Part shown: one piece after another, positions 1 to 5,979 of the stretch
How the letters are laid out: the number at the start of each line of letters is the position of its first letter
Numbering within the stretch: position 1 is the first letter of the stretch
Source: JAGLTQ01 sp964605385
GTDB taxonomy: Bacteria > Pseudomonadota > Gammaproteobacteria > UBA6429 > Thiohalophilaceae
Length of the DNA stretch: 7,637 nucleotides
Direction: 5' to 3'
Assembly: GCA_964605385.1 (NCBI GenBank)
Contig: CAZSCK010000097.1
Span: forward strand, 1 to 7,637
The notes under the pieces: model-generated
Databases searched by the model: none
Told to the model about the DNA's origin: nothing
The model's input: the letters and a program-made list of their open reading frames with translations, nothing else
Position numbers and translations under genes: made by a program

Positions 1-525
1 ATGGTTATGGGCCAAAATAAGGGCTGCTGCATTGTGTTTCAGGGTTTTTCGCACTACTTCACGAGGATGTACACTGGCACCGTTGATGGTGCCCTGAAAC
101 AGAATCTCAAATTCAATGACACGATGTTGATTATCCAGAAAAAGGCAGGCAAAAACCTCATAAGGTAAATCGCGCAGGCGTGAACTTAAGTAGTCCTGCG
201 TTGCTTGTGGATTTTGTAAAAATTCACCTCGTTGCAGGGTTTCTTTTAAATGGCGGTGAGAAAGCTCAATAACAGCTTGAAGTTGCGCAAACTTGGCTTC
301 ACCTAAGCCAGAAAATTGGCAAAAGGCTTTTTTGTCGGCCAAAAGTAAATTTCTGAGTCCACCAAAATGAGAAATAATATCACGGGCTAAATCAACAGCT
401 GTTTTTCCTTTGATACCCGTGCGTAGAAAGATGGCGAGTAGCTCGGCATCAGATAATGCCTGAGGGCCAAGAGTGAGTAATTTTTCGCGGGGGCGTTCCG
501 CTTTTGGCCAGTCAGTAATTGGCAT
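1..525 (-). CDS. radC: RadC family JAMM/MPN-domain protein (partial, C-terminus missing)
   Basis: The reverse strand reads open from ATG at 525-523 to the window edge and gives 175 residues beginning MPITDWPKAERPREKLL, the classic RadC start. A helix-hairpin-helix-like segment (residues about 60-85, FSGLGEAKFAQLQA) precedes the MPN/JAMM domain, which starts near residue 100 (QDYLSSRLRDLPYEVFACLFLDNQHRV is split across 111-136). The last residues, AHNH (172-175), are the HxH zinc-ligand pair, so the downstream S-x-D part of the JAMM motif lies outside the window. Family proteins are about 220-225 aa, so roughly 50 residues are missing because of the window edge, not a mutation. RadC was once called a DNA repair protein; its cellular role is not firmly established. 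The start is supported by a strong Shine-Dalgarno (GGGAGG, 535-530) a few bases upstream. It is divergent from coaBC, as in many gammaproteobacteria. Confidence 0.96.
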   Translation of the reverse strand, partial: MPITDWPKAERPREKLLTLGPQALSDAELLAIFLRTGIKGKTAVDLARDIISHFGGLRNLLLADKKAFCQFSGLGEAKFAQLQAVIELSHRHLKETLQRGEFLQNPQATQDYLSSRLRDLPYEVFACLFLDNQHRVIEFEILFQGTINGASVHPREVVRKTLKHNAAALILAHNH

Positions 526-529
526 TTTG

Positions 530-593
530 ACCTCCCTGTCAACAATGGTTAAATTTTCAAACTATATTATATAGTGTGCGGTGTGAATGTTCA
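530..593 (-). promoter_or_regulatory. Candidate radC promoter and ribosome binding site
   Basis: On the reverse strand a perfect TATAAT lies at 571-566. A TGAACA hexamer (4 of 6 to TTGACA) sits at 593-588, giving a 16-bp spacer. The start of transcription would be near 559, with a leader of about 35 nt that contains GGGAGG at 535-530 just before the radC ATG. A TTGACA string at 542-537 also exists on this strand but is too close to the start codon to serve as a -35 for radC. Assignment is by consensus matching only. Confidence 0.45.
539..568 (+). promoter_or_regulatory. Candidate promoter of the coaBC operon
   Basis: On the + strand TATATT at 563-568 matches the -10 consensus at five of six positions. 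TCAACA at 539-544 matches the -35 at four of six, with an 18-bp spacer. Transcription would begin near 575, leaving a leader of about 35 nt before the coaBC ATG. Its -10 lies on the same 13-bp palindrome (562-574, CTATATTATATAG) that carries the radC TATAAT on the other strand, so the two promoters would overlap completely. Consensus matching only; the -35 is modest. Confidence 0.4.
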
Positions 594-594
594 C
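583..594. promoter_or_regulatory. Palindrome GTGAATGTTCAC, candidate SlmA binding site
   Basis: This 12-bp site has perfect 5-bp arms (GTGAA/TTCAC) around a 2-bp centre. It matches the known E. coli SlmA binding sequence GTGAGTACTCAC at 9 of 12 positions, including the whole outer GTGA-N4-TCAC frame with correct spacing. slmA is encoded in the operon this region drives. The site covers the radC -35 candidate and lies just after the predicted coaBC transcription start, where a bound protein could block both. The inner bases differ from consensus, so it may be a weak site, an operator for another dimeric regulator, or chance. Confidence 0.35.
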
Positions 595-609
595 TAATCT
601 GTTAAACTA

Positions 610-1869
610 ATGTTTATGCAACACTTAACAAATAAAAGGGTACTGCTTGGTGTCACCGGCAGCATTGCAGCGTATAAAGCGGCTGAGTTAATTCGCCGTT
701 TGCGTGATGCGGGCGCGGAAGTTCGGGTTGTGATGACTTATGGTGCTAAAGCTTTTGTTACCCCCCTGACTTTTCAGGCATTATCCGGCTCTCCGGTACA
801 CGAAAATTTGTTAGATAAAGAAGCCGAAGCGGCAATGGGTCATATTGAATTAGCACGTTGGGCAGATGTTATTTTAATTGCCCCTGCCAGCGCCAATAGT
901 ATTGCAGGTTTAGTACAAGGTCGTGCCGATGAGTTATTAAATGCGGTTTGCCTTGCTGCAGATGTACCACTGGCCATTGCCCCCGCCATGAATAAAAATA
1001 TGTGGGCGGATAAAGCGACTCAGGAAAATGTGCGACTTTTGGCGCAACGTGGGGTGTTATTTATCGGGCCGGATAGTGGTGAACAGGCGTGTGGTGATGT
1101 TGGTGAAGGCCGCATGATTGATAGTGAGGCTATCATCTCTCGCTTAATAGAGTTATTTACCATTGGTAGTCTGAGTGGCTTAACAGTATTGATTACCGCA
1201 GGACCGACTCGCGAAGCATTAGATCCTGTGCGTTACCTGAGCAATCATAGCTCAGGTAAAATGGGTTATGCCATTGCTGAAGCAGCAGTTGAAGCGGGAG
1301 CAAAAGTGATTTTAGTCAGTGGCCCTGTGAGTTTAGAAACTCCTGATCGTGTGACGCGGATAAATGTAGAAAGCGCAGCGGATATGGAAGCCGTAGTGAA
1401 GGAACAGGTTAAGCATACTGATATTTTTATCGCCAGTGCTGCTGTTGCAGATTATCGTCCGGTTACAGTGCAGCAAGATAAAATTAAGAAGAAAGAAGAG
1501 CGTCTGACATTAGAGTTAGAAAAAAACACTGATATTTTAGCGATGGTAAAAGCAGATTATGCAAAAACATTTTGTGTCGGTTTTGCTGCAGAAACACAAA
1601 ATTTAGAAAGCTATGCTCGCACTAAGTTAGAACAAAAAAATATTGAAATGATTGCTGCAAATTTAGTCGGTGCTGCCGCAGAAAAAACAGCCGGCACATT
1701 TAATAGTGATACAAATGAACTTGATATTTACTGGCTGGGCGGTAATTTGAAGTTAGAGCTAGGCAGTAAAACAAAGTTAGCGAGACAATTAATTGCACTT
1801 ATTTCGCAACGTTTTTCTTTATATGAGGCGAATGTTAATAATAATGTTGTTTCAATAAAAAGCAATTGA
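610..1869 (+). CDS. coaBC: Bifunctional phosphopantothenoylcysteine decarboxylase / phosphopantothenate-cysteine ligase
   Basis: Catalyses two consecutive cytoplasmic steps of coenzyme A synthesis: CTP-dependent joining of cysteine to 4'-phosphopantothenate (CoaB half) and FMN-dependent decarboxylation to 4'-phosphopantetheine (CoaC half). The N-terminal flavoprotein domain (about 8-180) has VTGSIAAYKAAEL near its start, the active-site His78 in GHIELARWAD, PAMN at 125-128 and the substrate-clamp Cys161 in ACGDVGEGRM. The CoaB domain (about 188-400) shows ITAGPTREALDPVRY, SNHSSGKMG with Asn212, AAVADY at 277-282 and the lysine-rich KIKKK at 291-295. At 419 aa it is slightly longer than the E. 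coli enzyme (406 aa), mostly through an unconserved C-terminal tail after about residue 402. No clear Shine-Dalgarno precedes ATG 610; ATG 616 is an alternative start losing two residues. It is first in the operon, 45 nt before dut. Confidence 0.97.
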   Translation: MFMQHLTNKRVLLGVTGSIAAYKAAELIRRLRDAGAEVRVVMTYGAKAFVTPLTFQALSGSPVHENLLDKEAEAAMGHIELARWADVILIAPASANSIAGLVQGRADELLNAVCLAADVPLAIAPAMNKNMWADKATQENVRLLAQRGVLFIGPDSGEQACGDVGEGRMIDSEAIISRLIELFTIGSLSGLTVLITAGPTREALDPVRYLSNHSSGKMGYAIAEAAVEAGAKVILVSGPVSLETPDRVTRINVESAADMEAVVKEQVKHTDIFIASAAVADYRPVTVQQDKIKKKEERLTLELEKNTDILAMVKADYAKTFCVGFAAETQNLESYARTKLEQKNIEMIAANLVGAAAEKTAGTFNSDTNELDIYWLGGNLKLELGSKTKLARQLIALISQRFSLYEANVNNNVVSIKSN

Positions 1870-1870
1870 G

Positions 1871-1889
1871 TTTTTTAAAATTTAAAAAA
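1871..1889. repeat. Perfect A/T-only palindrome between coaBC and dut
   Basis: Two 9-nt arms (TTTTTTAAA and TTTAAAAAA) flank a single central A, so the 19 nt are perfectly self-complementary apart from the centre. There is no G or C, so it would be a poor intrinsic terminator. It could bend DNA, act as an AT-rich upstream element for a weak internal dut promoter, or form a weak mRNA hairpin. Seen directly; function unknown. Confidence 0.5.
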
Positions 1890-1914
1890 TATAGAAATTT
1901 GGAGTAGTACCTGA

Positions 1915-2370
1915 ATGCATAGTATTAAACTTAAGATTCTTGACCCACGTATAGGAAAAGAAATCCCATTACCTGAATATGCAACAACCGGTTCAGCGGG
2001 ACTGGATCTAAGAGCATGTATTGATGATTCCTTAGAAATTAAACCTGGTGAAACACATCTTGTGCCAACAGGTATGGCTATTCATATTGATGATCCTGCG
2101 ATGGCTGCGATTATATTGCCTCGCTCAGGTTTAGGTCATAAGCATGGTATTGTATTAGGTAATTTAACAGGCTTGATCGACTCAGATTATCAAGGGCAAT
2201 TGTTTGTTTCCGTCTGGAACAGAGGTCAGAGTACGTTTACTCTTCATGAGGGCGATCGTATGGCGCAATTGGTTTTTGTTCCTGTAGTACAAGCGAAATT
2301 TGATATTGTTGAAAATTTTGATGAAAGCGAACGGGCGGAAGGTGGTTTTGGTCATAGCGGAAAGGCTTAA
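1915..2370 (+). CDS. dut: Deoxyuridine 5'-triphosphate nucleotidohydrolase (dUTPase)
   Basis: Hydrolyses dUTP to dUMP and pyrophosphate in the cytoplasm, keeping uracil out of DNA and supplying the thymidylate synthase substrate. It is the trimeric all-beta type. All five family motifs are visible in order: AGLDLRA (28-34), PRSGLGHKHGIVLGN (69-83), GLIDSDYQGQL (86-96) with the catalytic Asp in the IDxxYxG core (Asp89), GDRMAQL (113-119), and the C-terminal AEGGFGHSG (141-149) that closes over the nucleotide. Its 151 aa equal the E. coli enzyme in length, and the sequence aligns without gaps as far as I recall it. GGAG at 1901-1904 is a Shine-Dalgarno 10 nt before the ATG. It lies 45 nt after coaBC and about 33 nt before the algC ATG, consistent with cotranscription. 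Confidence 0.98.
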   Translation: MHSIKLKILDPRIGKEIPLPEYATTGSAGLDLRACIDDSLEIKPGETHLVPTGMAIHIDDPAMAAIILPRSGLGHKHGIVLGNLTGLIDSDYQGQLFVSVWNRGQSTFTLHEGDRMAQLVFVPVVQAKFDIVENFDESERAEGGFGHSGKA

Positions 2371-2376
2371 ACAACA

Positions 2377-2392
2377 TGAGAGTTCGGTCTCA
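2377..2392 (+). promoter_or_regulatory. Small inverted repeat ahead of algC
   Basis: TGAGA and TCTCA arms flank a six-base GTTCGG loop in the gap between dut and algC. The hairpin ends 11 nt before the algC ATG and is not followed by a U-run, so it does not look like a terminator. It could shield or space the algC ribosome binding region, or stabilise an mRNA end. Five base pairs is short, so chance is a real alternative. Confidence 0.25.
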
Positions 2393-2403
2393 AAATAAAT
2401 TTG

Positions 2404-4992
2404 ATGGATTATCGGGGAATAACGTTGAGTAAAGCAAAGAAAACAGCAGTAAATCAAAAACAAAAAAATATAGGCTTAAGCATTAATGCAATTAGTTTTG
2501 TTTCTTTTTTAATGTTTGCAATGGTACTAACAGCAGGATTATATCTTGGTCAGCAAGATCCATTGAACACTCTGGCAAGTCAACGCCAGACAACTGCCAA
2601 TAGCGTGACAAAAAATACCGCGTTAAAATTTGCAAGTCAGGTTGAAACATATAGTCATGTTTTACATGCTCTGGCGAACGATCCTGCTTTAGTTAAGATA
2701 TTTAGTAGCAAAAATTTGCAAGCCTTAGAGCAACGTGCTGCTGAATTAAGGGTTGTTTTCCCAAAGGCATTACGGGTGAGATTGTTATCTGCAACAACAA
2801 ATCAGCCGGATAAAAGTTTTGAACCGCATTTTACTTATGCATGTCTGGACTTACTTAACCAAAGTCGAAAAGAAAGCTCTCAAGTTCAGGTTGAAATGCA
2901 TGAAATTGAAGGTAAACAACAACATATTGATATTATGCAGGCCGTGACTTCACGCGGCAATGTTGTTGGGTTTATTCAGCTAGCGATTGACTCCGCACTT
3001 TTGGATGAATGGACTAAAAATGCTGCGGGTAACGCTTATCTTGAAATACATCAGAAAATTGATGATGGTAAAAATATTTTAATCGCTAAAGCGGGCAATG
3101 CATCCAAACAAGGAATTCATGCTGTTGTTAATATTACAGGTACACATTGGCAAGCTGAAACCTGGGCTCCTTATGAAGGCAGTGAAAGTGCATTTAATCT
3201 TGGGATGATTTTTGCTCTTGTAATGGGGCTTGTTTTATCAGGTGTTGTTGTTTTTGTTTTACGTTCACTATTACATAAAGAGTTAACCAGTGATTTAGAA
3301 AAATATTTAATGTTGATTACGGGAACATTAAAGGGTGTTAAAAAACATCAGTATGATTTTAGTTTGGTTGAGTTCAAATTAGCGGCAAGTCAAGTTACTA
3401 ATATTCGACTTGATCAAACGAATTTAGATCGTGAACGTGATACCGACGATAATAAAGATTCTAAATCTACACAATCGTCATTACCTGATATTGATCCTCT
3501 ATTCATGACCAAAGATTCAATTCAGCTTGAAGAGTTAGATGACATGTCTGCGCTTGATAAACTTGATAACGTTGCAGAACAAAACAATTTAACGTCTGCT
3601 ACTAATCCAGATTTACCCGTTTTGCCAGAAGAGATTTTTAAAGCCTATGATATTCGCGGTATTGTTGGTGAAACATTAACTGTCGAAAATATTTTATTTA
3701 TTGGCCATGCCATTGGTAGTGAAGCGAAAGCACGTGGACTTGATTCAATTGTCTTCGCGCGTGATGGTCGTTTATCAGGGCCGGAGTTAGGTAAAGCTTT
3801 AGTGACAGGATTATTGGCATCGGGTATGAAGGTTATTGATATAGGAATGCTACCTACACCAACACTTTATTATGCCGCTGCTGAATTATCGAATGGTACC
3901 GGAGTGATGTTAACCGGCAGCCATAATCCACCAAACTACAATGGAATTAAAATGGTTTTAGGTGGCGATACCTTATCGGGTGATGCAATCCAGTCATTGC
4001 GTCAACGTATTTTAAATAATGATTTAAGTTTGGGTGAAGGGAGCTATTCAAATGAAAAAGTTCTGGATAAATACATAAACCGTATAACCAGCGATATTAC
4101 TTTAAAACGTAAAATAAAAATTGTGATCGATTGTGGTAATGGCGTTGCCGGTGCGGTTGCACCAAAATTATTTACTGAACTTGGTTGTGATGTTACTCCA
4201 TTATTTTGTGAGGTTGATGGTAATTTTCCAAACCATCATCCCGACCCCAGTCAACCTGAAAACTTAGCCGATTTAATGGCTGAAGTTAAAAAACAAAATG
4301 CAGATTTAGGTATTGCCTTTGATGGTGATGGCGATCGCATTGGCGTAGTGAGTAGTGATGGTAAAATTATCTGGCCTGATCGGTTAATGATGTTGTTCGC
4401 TAAAGATGTTTTGTCTCGTAATGCAGGTGCAAATATTATTTTTGATATTAAGTGCAGTAGTAATTTACAAACTGTAATTACAGAAGAAGGCGGCAAGCCG
4501 TTAATGTGGAAAACAGGACACTCGTTGATTAAAGCCAAAATGAAAGAAACAAATGCATTGCTGGCCGGTGAAATGAGTGGGCATATCTTCTTTAAAGAAA
4601 GATGGTATGGTTTTGATGATGCCTTATATTCAGCCGCACGTTTACTTGAAATTTTAGCTGCGCAATTACGCCAGCCACGTGTTGTTTTTTCAGGGTTACC
4701 GGACTCTGTAAATACTCCAGAACTGAAAATAGAAATGCAAGAAGGTGAACACTTTAAGTTTATGGAAAAATTTATAGAAAAATCAGTTGAGTTTACTGAT
4801 GCTGAAATAACATTGATTGATGGTATTCGGGTTGATTATTCTGATGGTTGGGGTCTGGTGCGTGCATCTAATACAACACCATGCCTGGTTTTGCGTTTTG
4901 AAGGTAAAAATAAAAATGCAATGGCTAAGGTGCAGAAAAAATTCCGTGAAGTATTAACCAGCCTTCAAGCAGATATTAATTTACCTTTCTAG
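2404..4992 (+). CDS. algC: Phosphomannomutase/phosphoglucomutase (AlgC type) with membrane-anchored sensor-like N-terminal half
   Basis: The C-terminal half (residues about 408-862) is an alpha-D-phosphohexomutase close to Pseudomonas AlgC over its whole length. It interconverts mannose-6-P/mannose-1-P and glucose-6-P/glucose-1-P for lipopolysaccharide, exopolysaccharide and nucleotide-sugar synthesis. Visible sites are the phosphoserine Ser506 in TGSHNPP, the metal loop DGDGDR (640-645), the sugar-specificity loop GEMSGH (722-727) and the phosphate-binding RASNTTP (820-826). Ahead of it lie a basic N-tail, TM1 (about 27-48), an extracytoplasmic domain (about 49-263), TM2 (about 264-286) and an acidic, Ser/Asp-rich cytoplasmic linker (about 335-405). 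The pattern RGNVVGFIQLAID (184-196) resembles CACHE-type sensor domains. Characterised AlgC is about 463 aa and soluble, so about 400 residues are extra; I recall long forms being annotated in other gammaproteobacteria. The start is uncertain: ATG 2404 is used here, but TTG 2425 has GGGGA six bases upstream. Sure of the enzyme, less of the sensor fold. Confidence 0.93.
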   Translation: MDYRGITLSKAKKTAVNQKQKNIGLSINAISFVSFLMFAMVLTAGLYLGQQDPLNTLASQRQTTANSVTKNTALKFASQVETYSHVLHALANDPALVKIFSSKNLQALEQRAAELRVVFPKALRVRLLSATTNQPDKSFEPHFTYACLDLLNQSRKESSQVQVEMHEIEGKQQHIDIMQAVTSRGNVVGFIQLAIDSALLDEWTKNAAGNAYLEIHQKIDDGKNILIAKAGNASKQGIHAVVNITGTHWQAETWAPYEGSESAFNLGMIFALVMGLVLSGVVVFVLRSLLHKELTSDLEKYLMLITGTLKGVKKHQYDFSLVEFKLAASQVTNIRLDQTNLDRERDTDDNKDSKSTQSSLPDIDPLFMTKDSIQLEELDDMSALDKLDNVAEQNNLTSATNPDLPVLPEEIFKAYDIRGIVGETLTVENILFIGHAIGSEAKARGLDSIVFARDGRLSGPELGKALVTGLLASGMKVIDIGMLPTPTLYYAAAELSNGTGVMLTGSHNPPNYNGIKMVLGGDTLSGDAIQSLRQRILNNDLSLGEGSYSNEKVLDKYINRITSDITLKRKIKIVIDCGNGVAGAVAPKLFTELGCDVTPLFCEVDGNFPNHHPDPSQPENLADLMAEVKKQNADLGIAFDGDGDRIGVVSSDGKIIWPDRLMMLFAKDVLSRNAGANIIFDIKCSSNLQTVITEEGGKPLMWKTGHSLIKAKMKETNALLAGEMSGHIFFKERWYGFDDALYSAARLLEILAAQLRQPRVVFSGLPDSVNTPELKIEMQEGEHFKFMEKFIEKSVEFTDAEITLIDGIRVDYSDGWGLVRASNTTPCLVLRFEGKNKNAMAKVQKKFREVLTSLQADINLPF
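2414..2427 (+). promoter_or_regulatory. Possible ribosome binding site with alternative TTG start of algC
   Basis: GGGGA at 2414-2418 is followed after six bases by an in-frame TTG (2425-2427). Starting there gives MSKAKKTAV, a typical N-terminus, and a protein seven residues shorter (855 aa). The ATG at 2404 has no visible Shine-Dalgarno. The two starts cannot be separated from sequence alone: ATG is the commoner codon, while the TTG has the better upstream spacing. Confidence 0.4.
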
Positions 4993-4993
4993 A

Positions 4994-5036
4994 TTAAGAA
5001 TGGTTAAGAATATTAATAACTTAAATAATTATTTAA
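4994..5036. repeat. TTAAGAAT direct repeat and A/T palindrome between algC and argB
   Basis: The 66-nt algC-argB gap is almost pure A/T. It holds TTAAGAAT twice (4994-5001 and 5004-5011), then a perfect 16-bp palindrome TTAAATAATTATTTAA at 5021-5036. No convincing -35/-10 pair was found, and the palindrome lacks the G/C needed for a terminator. It may be a binding or bending site or compositional noise in AT-rich spacer; function unknown. Confidence 0.45.
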
Positions 5037-5058
5037 TAAATTATAAAAAGAAAATAAC

Positions 5059-5952
5059 ATGAGTTTGAAATTATCACCAGCTGCAAATATTGCGAATGTT
5101 TTAACAGAAGCATTACCTTATATTCGTCGTTTCCAGGGTAAAACCATTGTCATTAAATACGGTGGCAATGCCATGGTAGATGAATCATTAAAACAAGATT
5201 TTGCGCGTGATATTGTTTTAATGAAACTGGTTGGTATGAATCCAGTCATTGTTCATGGTGGTGGTCCGCAAATAGGAAACATGCTTAAACAAATAGGTAA
5301 AGAAAGTAAATTTGTTAAAGGCATGCGGGTAACTGATTCTGAAACTATGGATATAGTTGAAATGGTTTTAGGTGGGCAGGTTAATAAGGATATTGTTAAT
5401 TTAATTAACCAGCAAGGCGGACATGCGGTAGGTTTAACCGGTAAAGATGGTAGTTTGATTACCGCGAAAAAAATGCGTTTTGAAGATGATGCGCGGGAAA
5501 TGAATACCACTGAAATTATTGATATAGGTCATGTTGGTGAAGTTGAAAGTATTGATGCTTCAATTATTCATATGTTAATGAAAGGTGATTTTATTCCTGT
5601 TATTGCACCGATTGGCGTGTGTGGAGATGGGCAGTCGTATAACATTAACGCAGATCTTGTCGCAGGAAAAATGGCGATAGCATTGAATGCCGAAAAATTA
5701 ATGTTACTCACCAATACCCCCGGTGTTTTAGATAAAGATGGAAAGTTATTAACGGGTCTAACAGCAGAGCAGGTGCAGGCACTCATAGATAATGAAACAA
5801 TTCATGGTGGTATGTTACCTAAAATTGCTTGCGCAATAGATGCGGTTAAGTCAGGTGTACAAACAGCGCAGATTATTGATGGTCGAGTTGAGCATGCGGT
5901 TTTACTGGAGCTTCTTACCGATGAAGGCGTGGGTACTTTAATCAAGGGTTAA
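5059..5952 (+). CDS. argB: Acetylglutamate kinase
   Basis: Phosphorylates N-acetyl-L-glutamate with ATP, the second step of arginine synthesis, in the cytoplasm. The amino-acid kinase fold is shown by KYGGNAM (33-39), VHGGGPQI (65-72), RVTD (90-93), GDGQSYNINAD (189-199), LMLLTNTPGVL (214-224) and GGMLPKI (250-256). Its 297 aa fit the family. The N-terminal segment before KYGG (about 1-27, with ANVLTEALPYIRRFQGK) is the extra helix seen in hexameric enzymes that arginine feedback-inhibits, as in Pseudomonas; the short dimeric E. coli type lacks it. Arginine inhibition is therefore inferred. The ribosome binding site is weak (only an A-rich AAAAAGAAAA just upstream). It sits after algC, as in Pseudomonas, and 27 nt before slmA, so it is probably cotranscribed. 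Confidence 0.97.
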   Translation: MSLKLSPAANIANVLTEALPYIRRFQGKTIVIKYGGNAMVDESLKQDFARDIVLMKLVGMNPVIVHGGGPQIGNMLKQIGKESKFVKGMRVTDSETMDIVEMVLGGQVNKDIVNLINQQGGHAVGLTGKDGSLITAKKMRFEDDAREMNTTEIIDIGHVGEVESIDASIIHMLMKGDFIPVIAPIGVCGDGQSYNINADLVAGKMAIALNAEKLMLLTNTPGVLDKDGKLLTGLTAEQVQALIDNETIHGGMLPKIACAIDAVKSGVQTAQIIDGRVEHAVLLELLTDEGVGTLIKG

Positions 5953-5979
5953 TAACAATTAAAGGTTAAGACTATAGCT

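Noticed and set aside
1..525. Apparent truncation of radC within its metal-binding motif
   Set aside because: The frame stays open exactly to base 1, so the loss is due to the window edge and not evidence of a pseudogene.
582..595. Reading of the promoter palindrome as a CRP, FNR or LexA site
   Set aside because: CRP needs TGTGA-N6-TCACA (spacing here is four), FNR needs TTGAT-N4-ATCAA, and LexA needs CTGT-N8-ACAG; none fits.
2182..2463. Reverse-strand open frame of 93 codons across the dut/algC junction
   Set aside because: It lies antisense to conserved dut codons, has no recognisable product, no ribosome binding site and unlikely composition; it is a shadow of the real genes.
4321..4340. 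GCGATCGC octamer resembling the cyanobacterial HIP1 repeat
   Set aside because: It encodes the conserved Asp-Gly-Asp-Arg loop of the mutase and is not repeated as an octamer in the intergenic DNA; coincidence of codon choice.
4251..4538. Reverse-strand open frame of 95 codons inside algC
   Set aside because: Antisense to the DGDGDR metal loop and neighbouring conserved codons; no family resemblance.
5253..5786. Two reverse-strand open frames inside argB (5253-5510 and 5568-5786)
   Set aside because: Both mirror conserved argB coding sequence and are rich in Pro/Ser/Cys/Ile as expected for antisense translation of an AT-rich gene.
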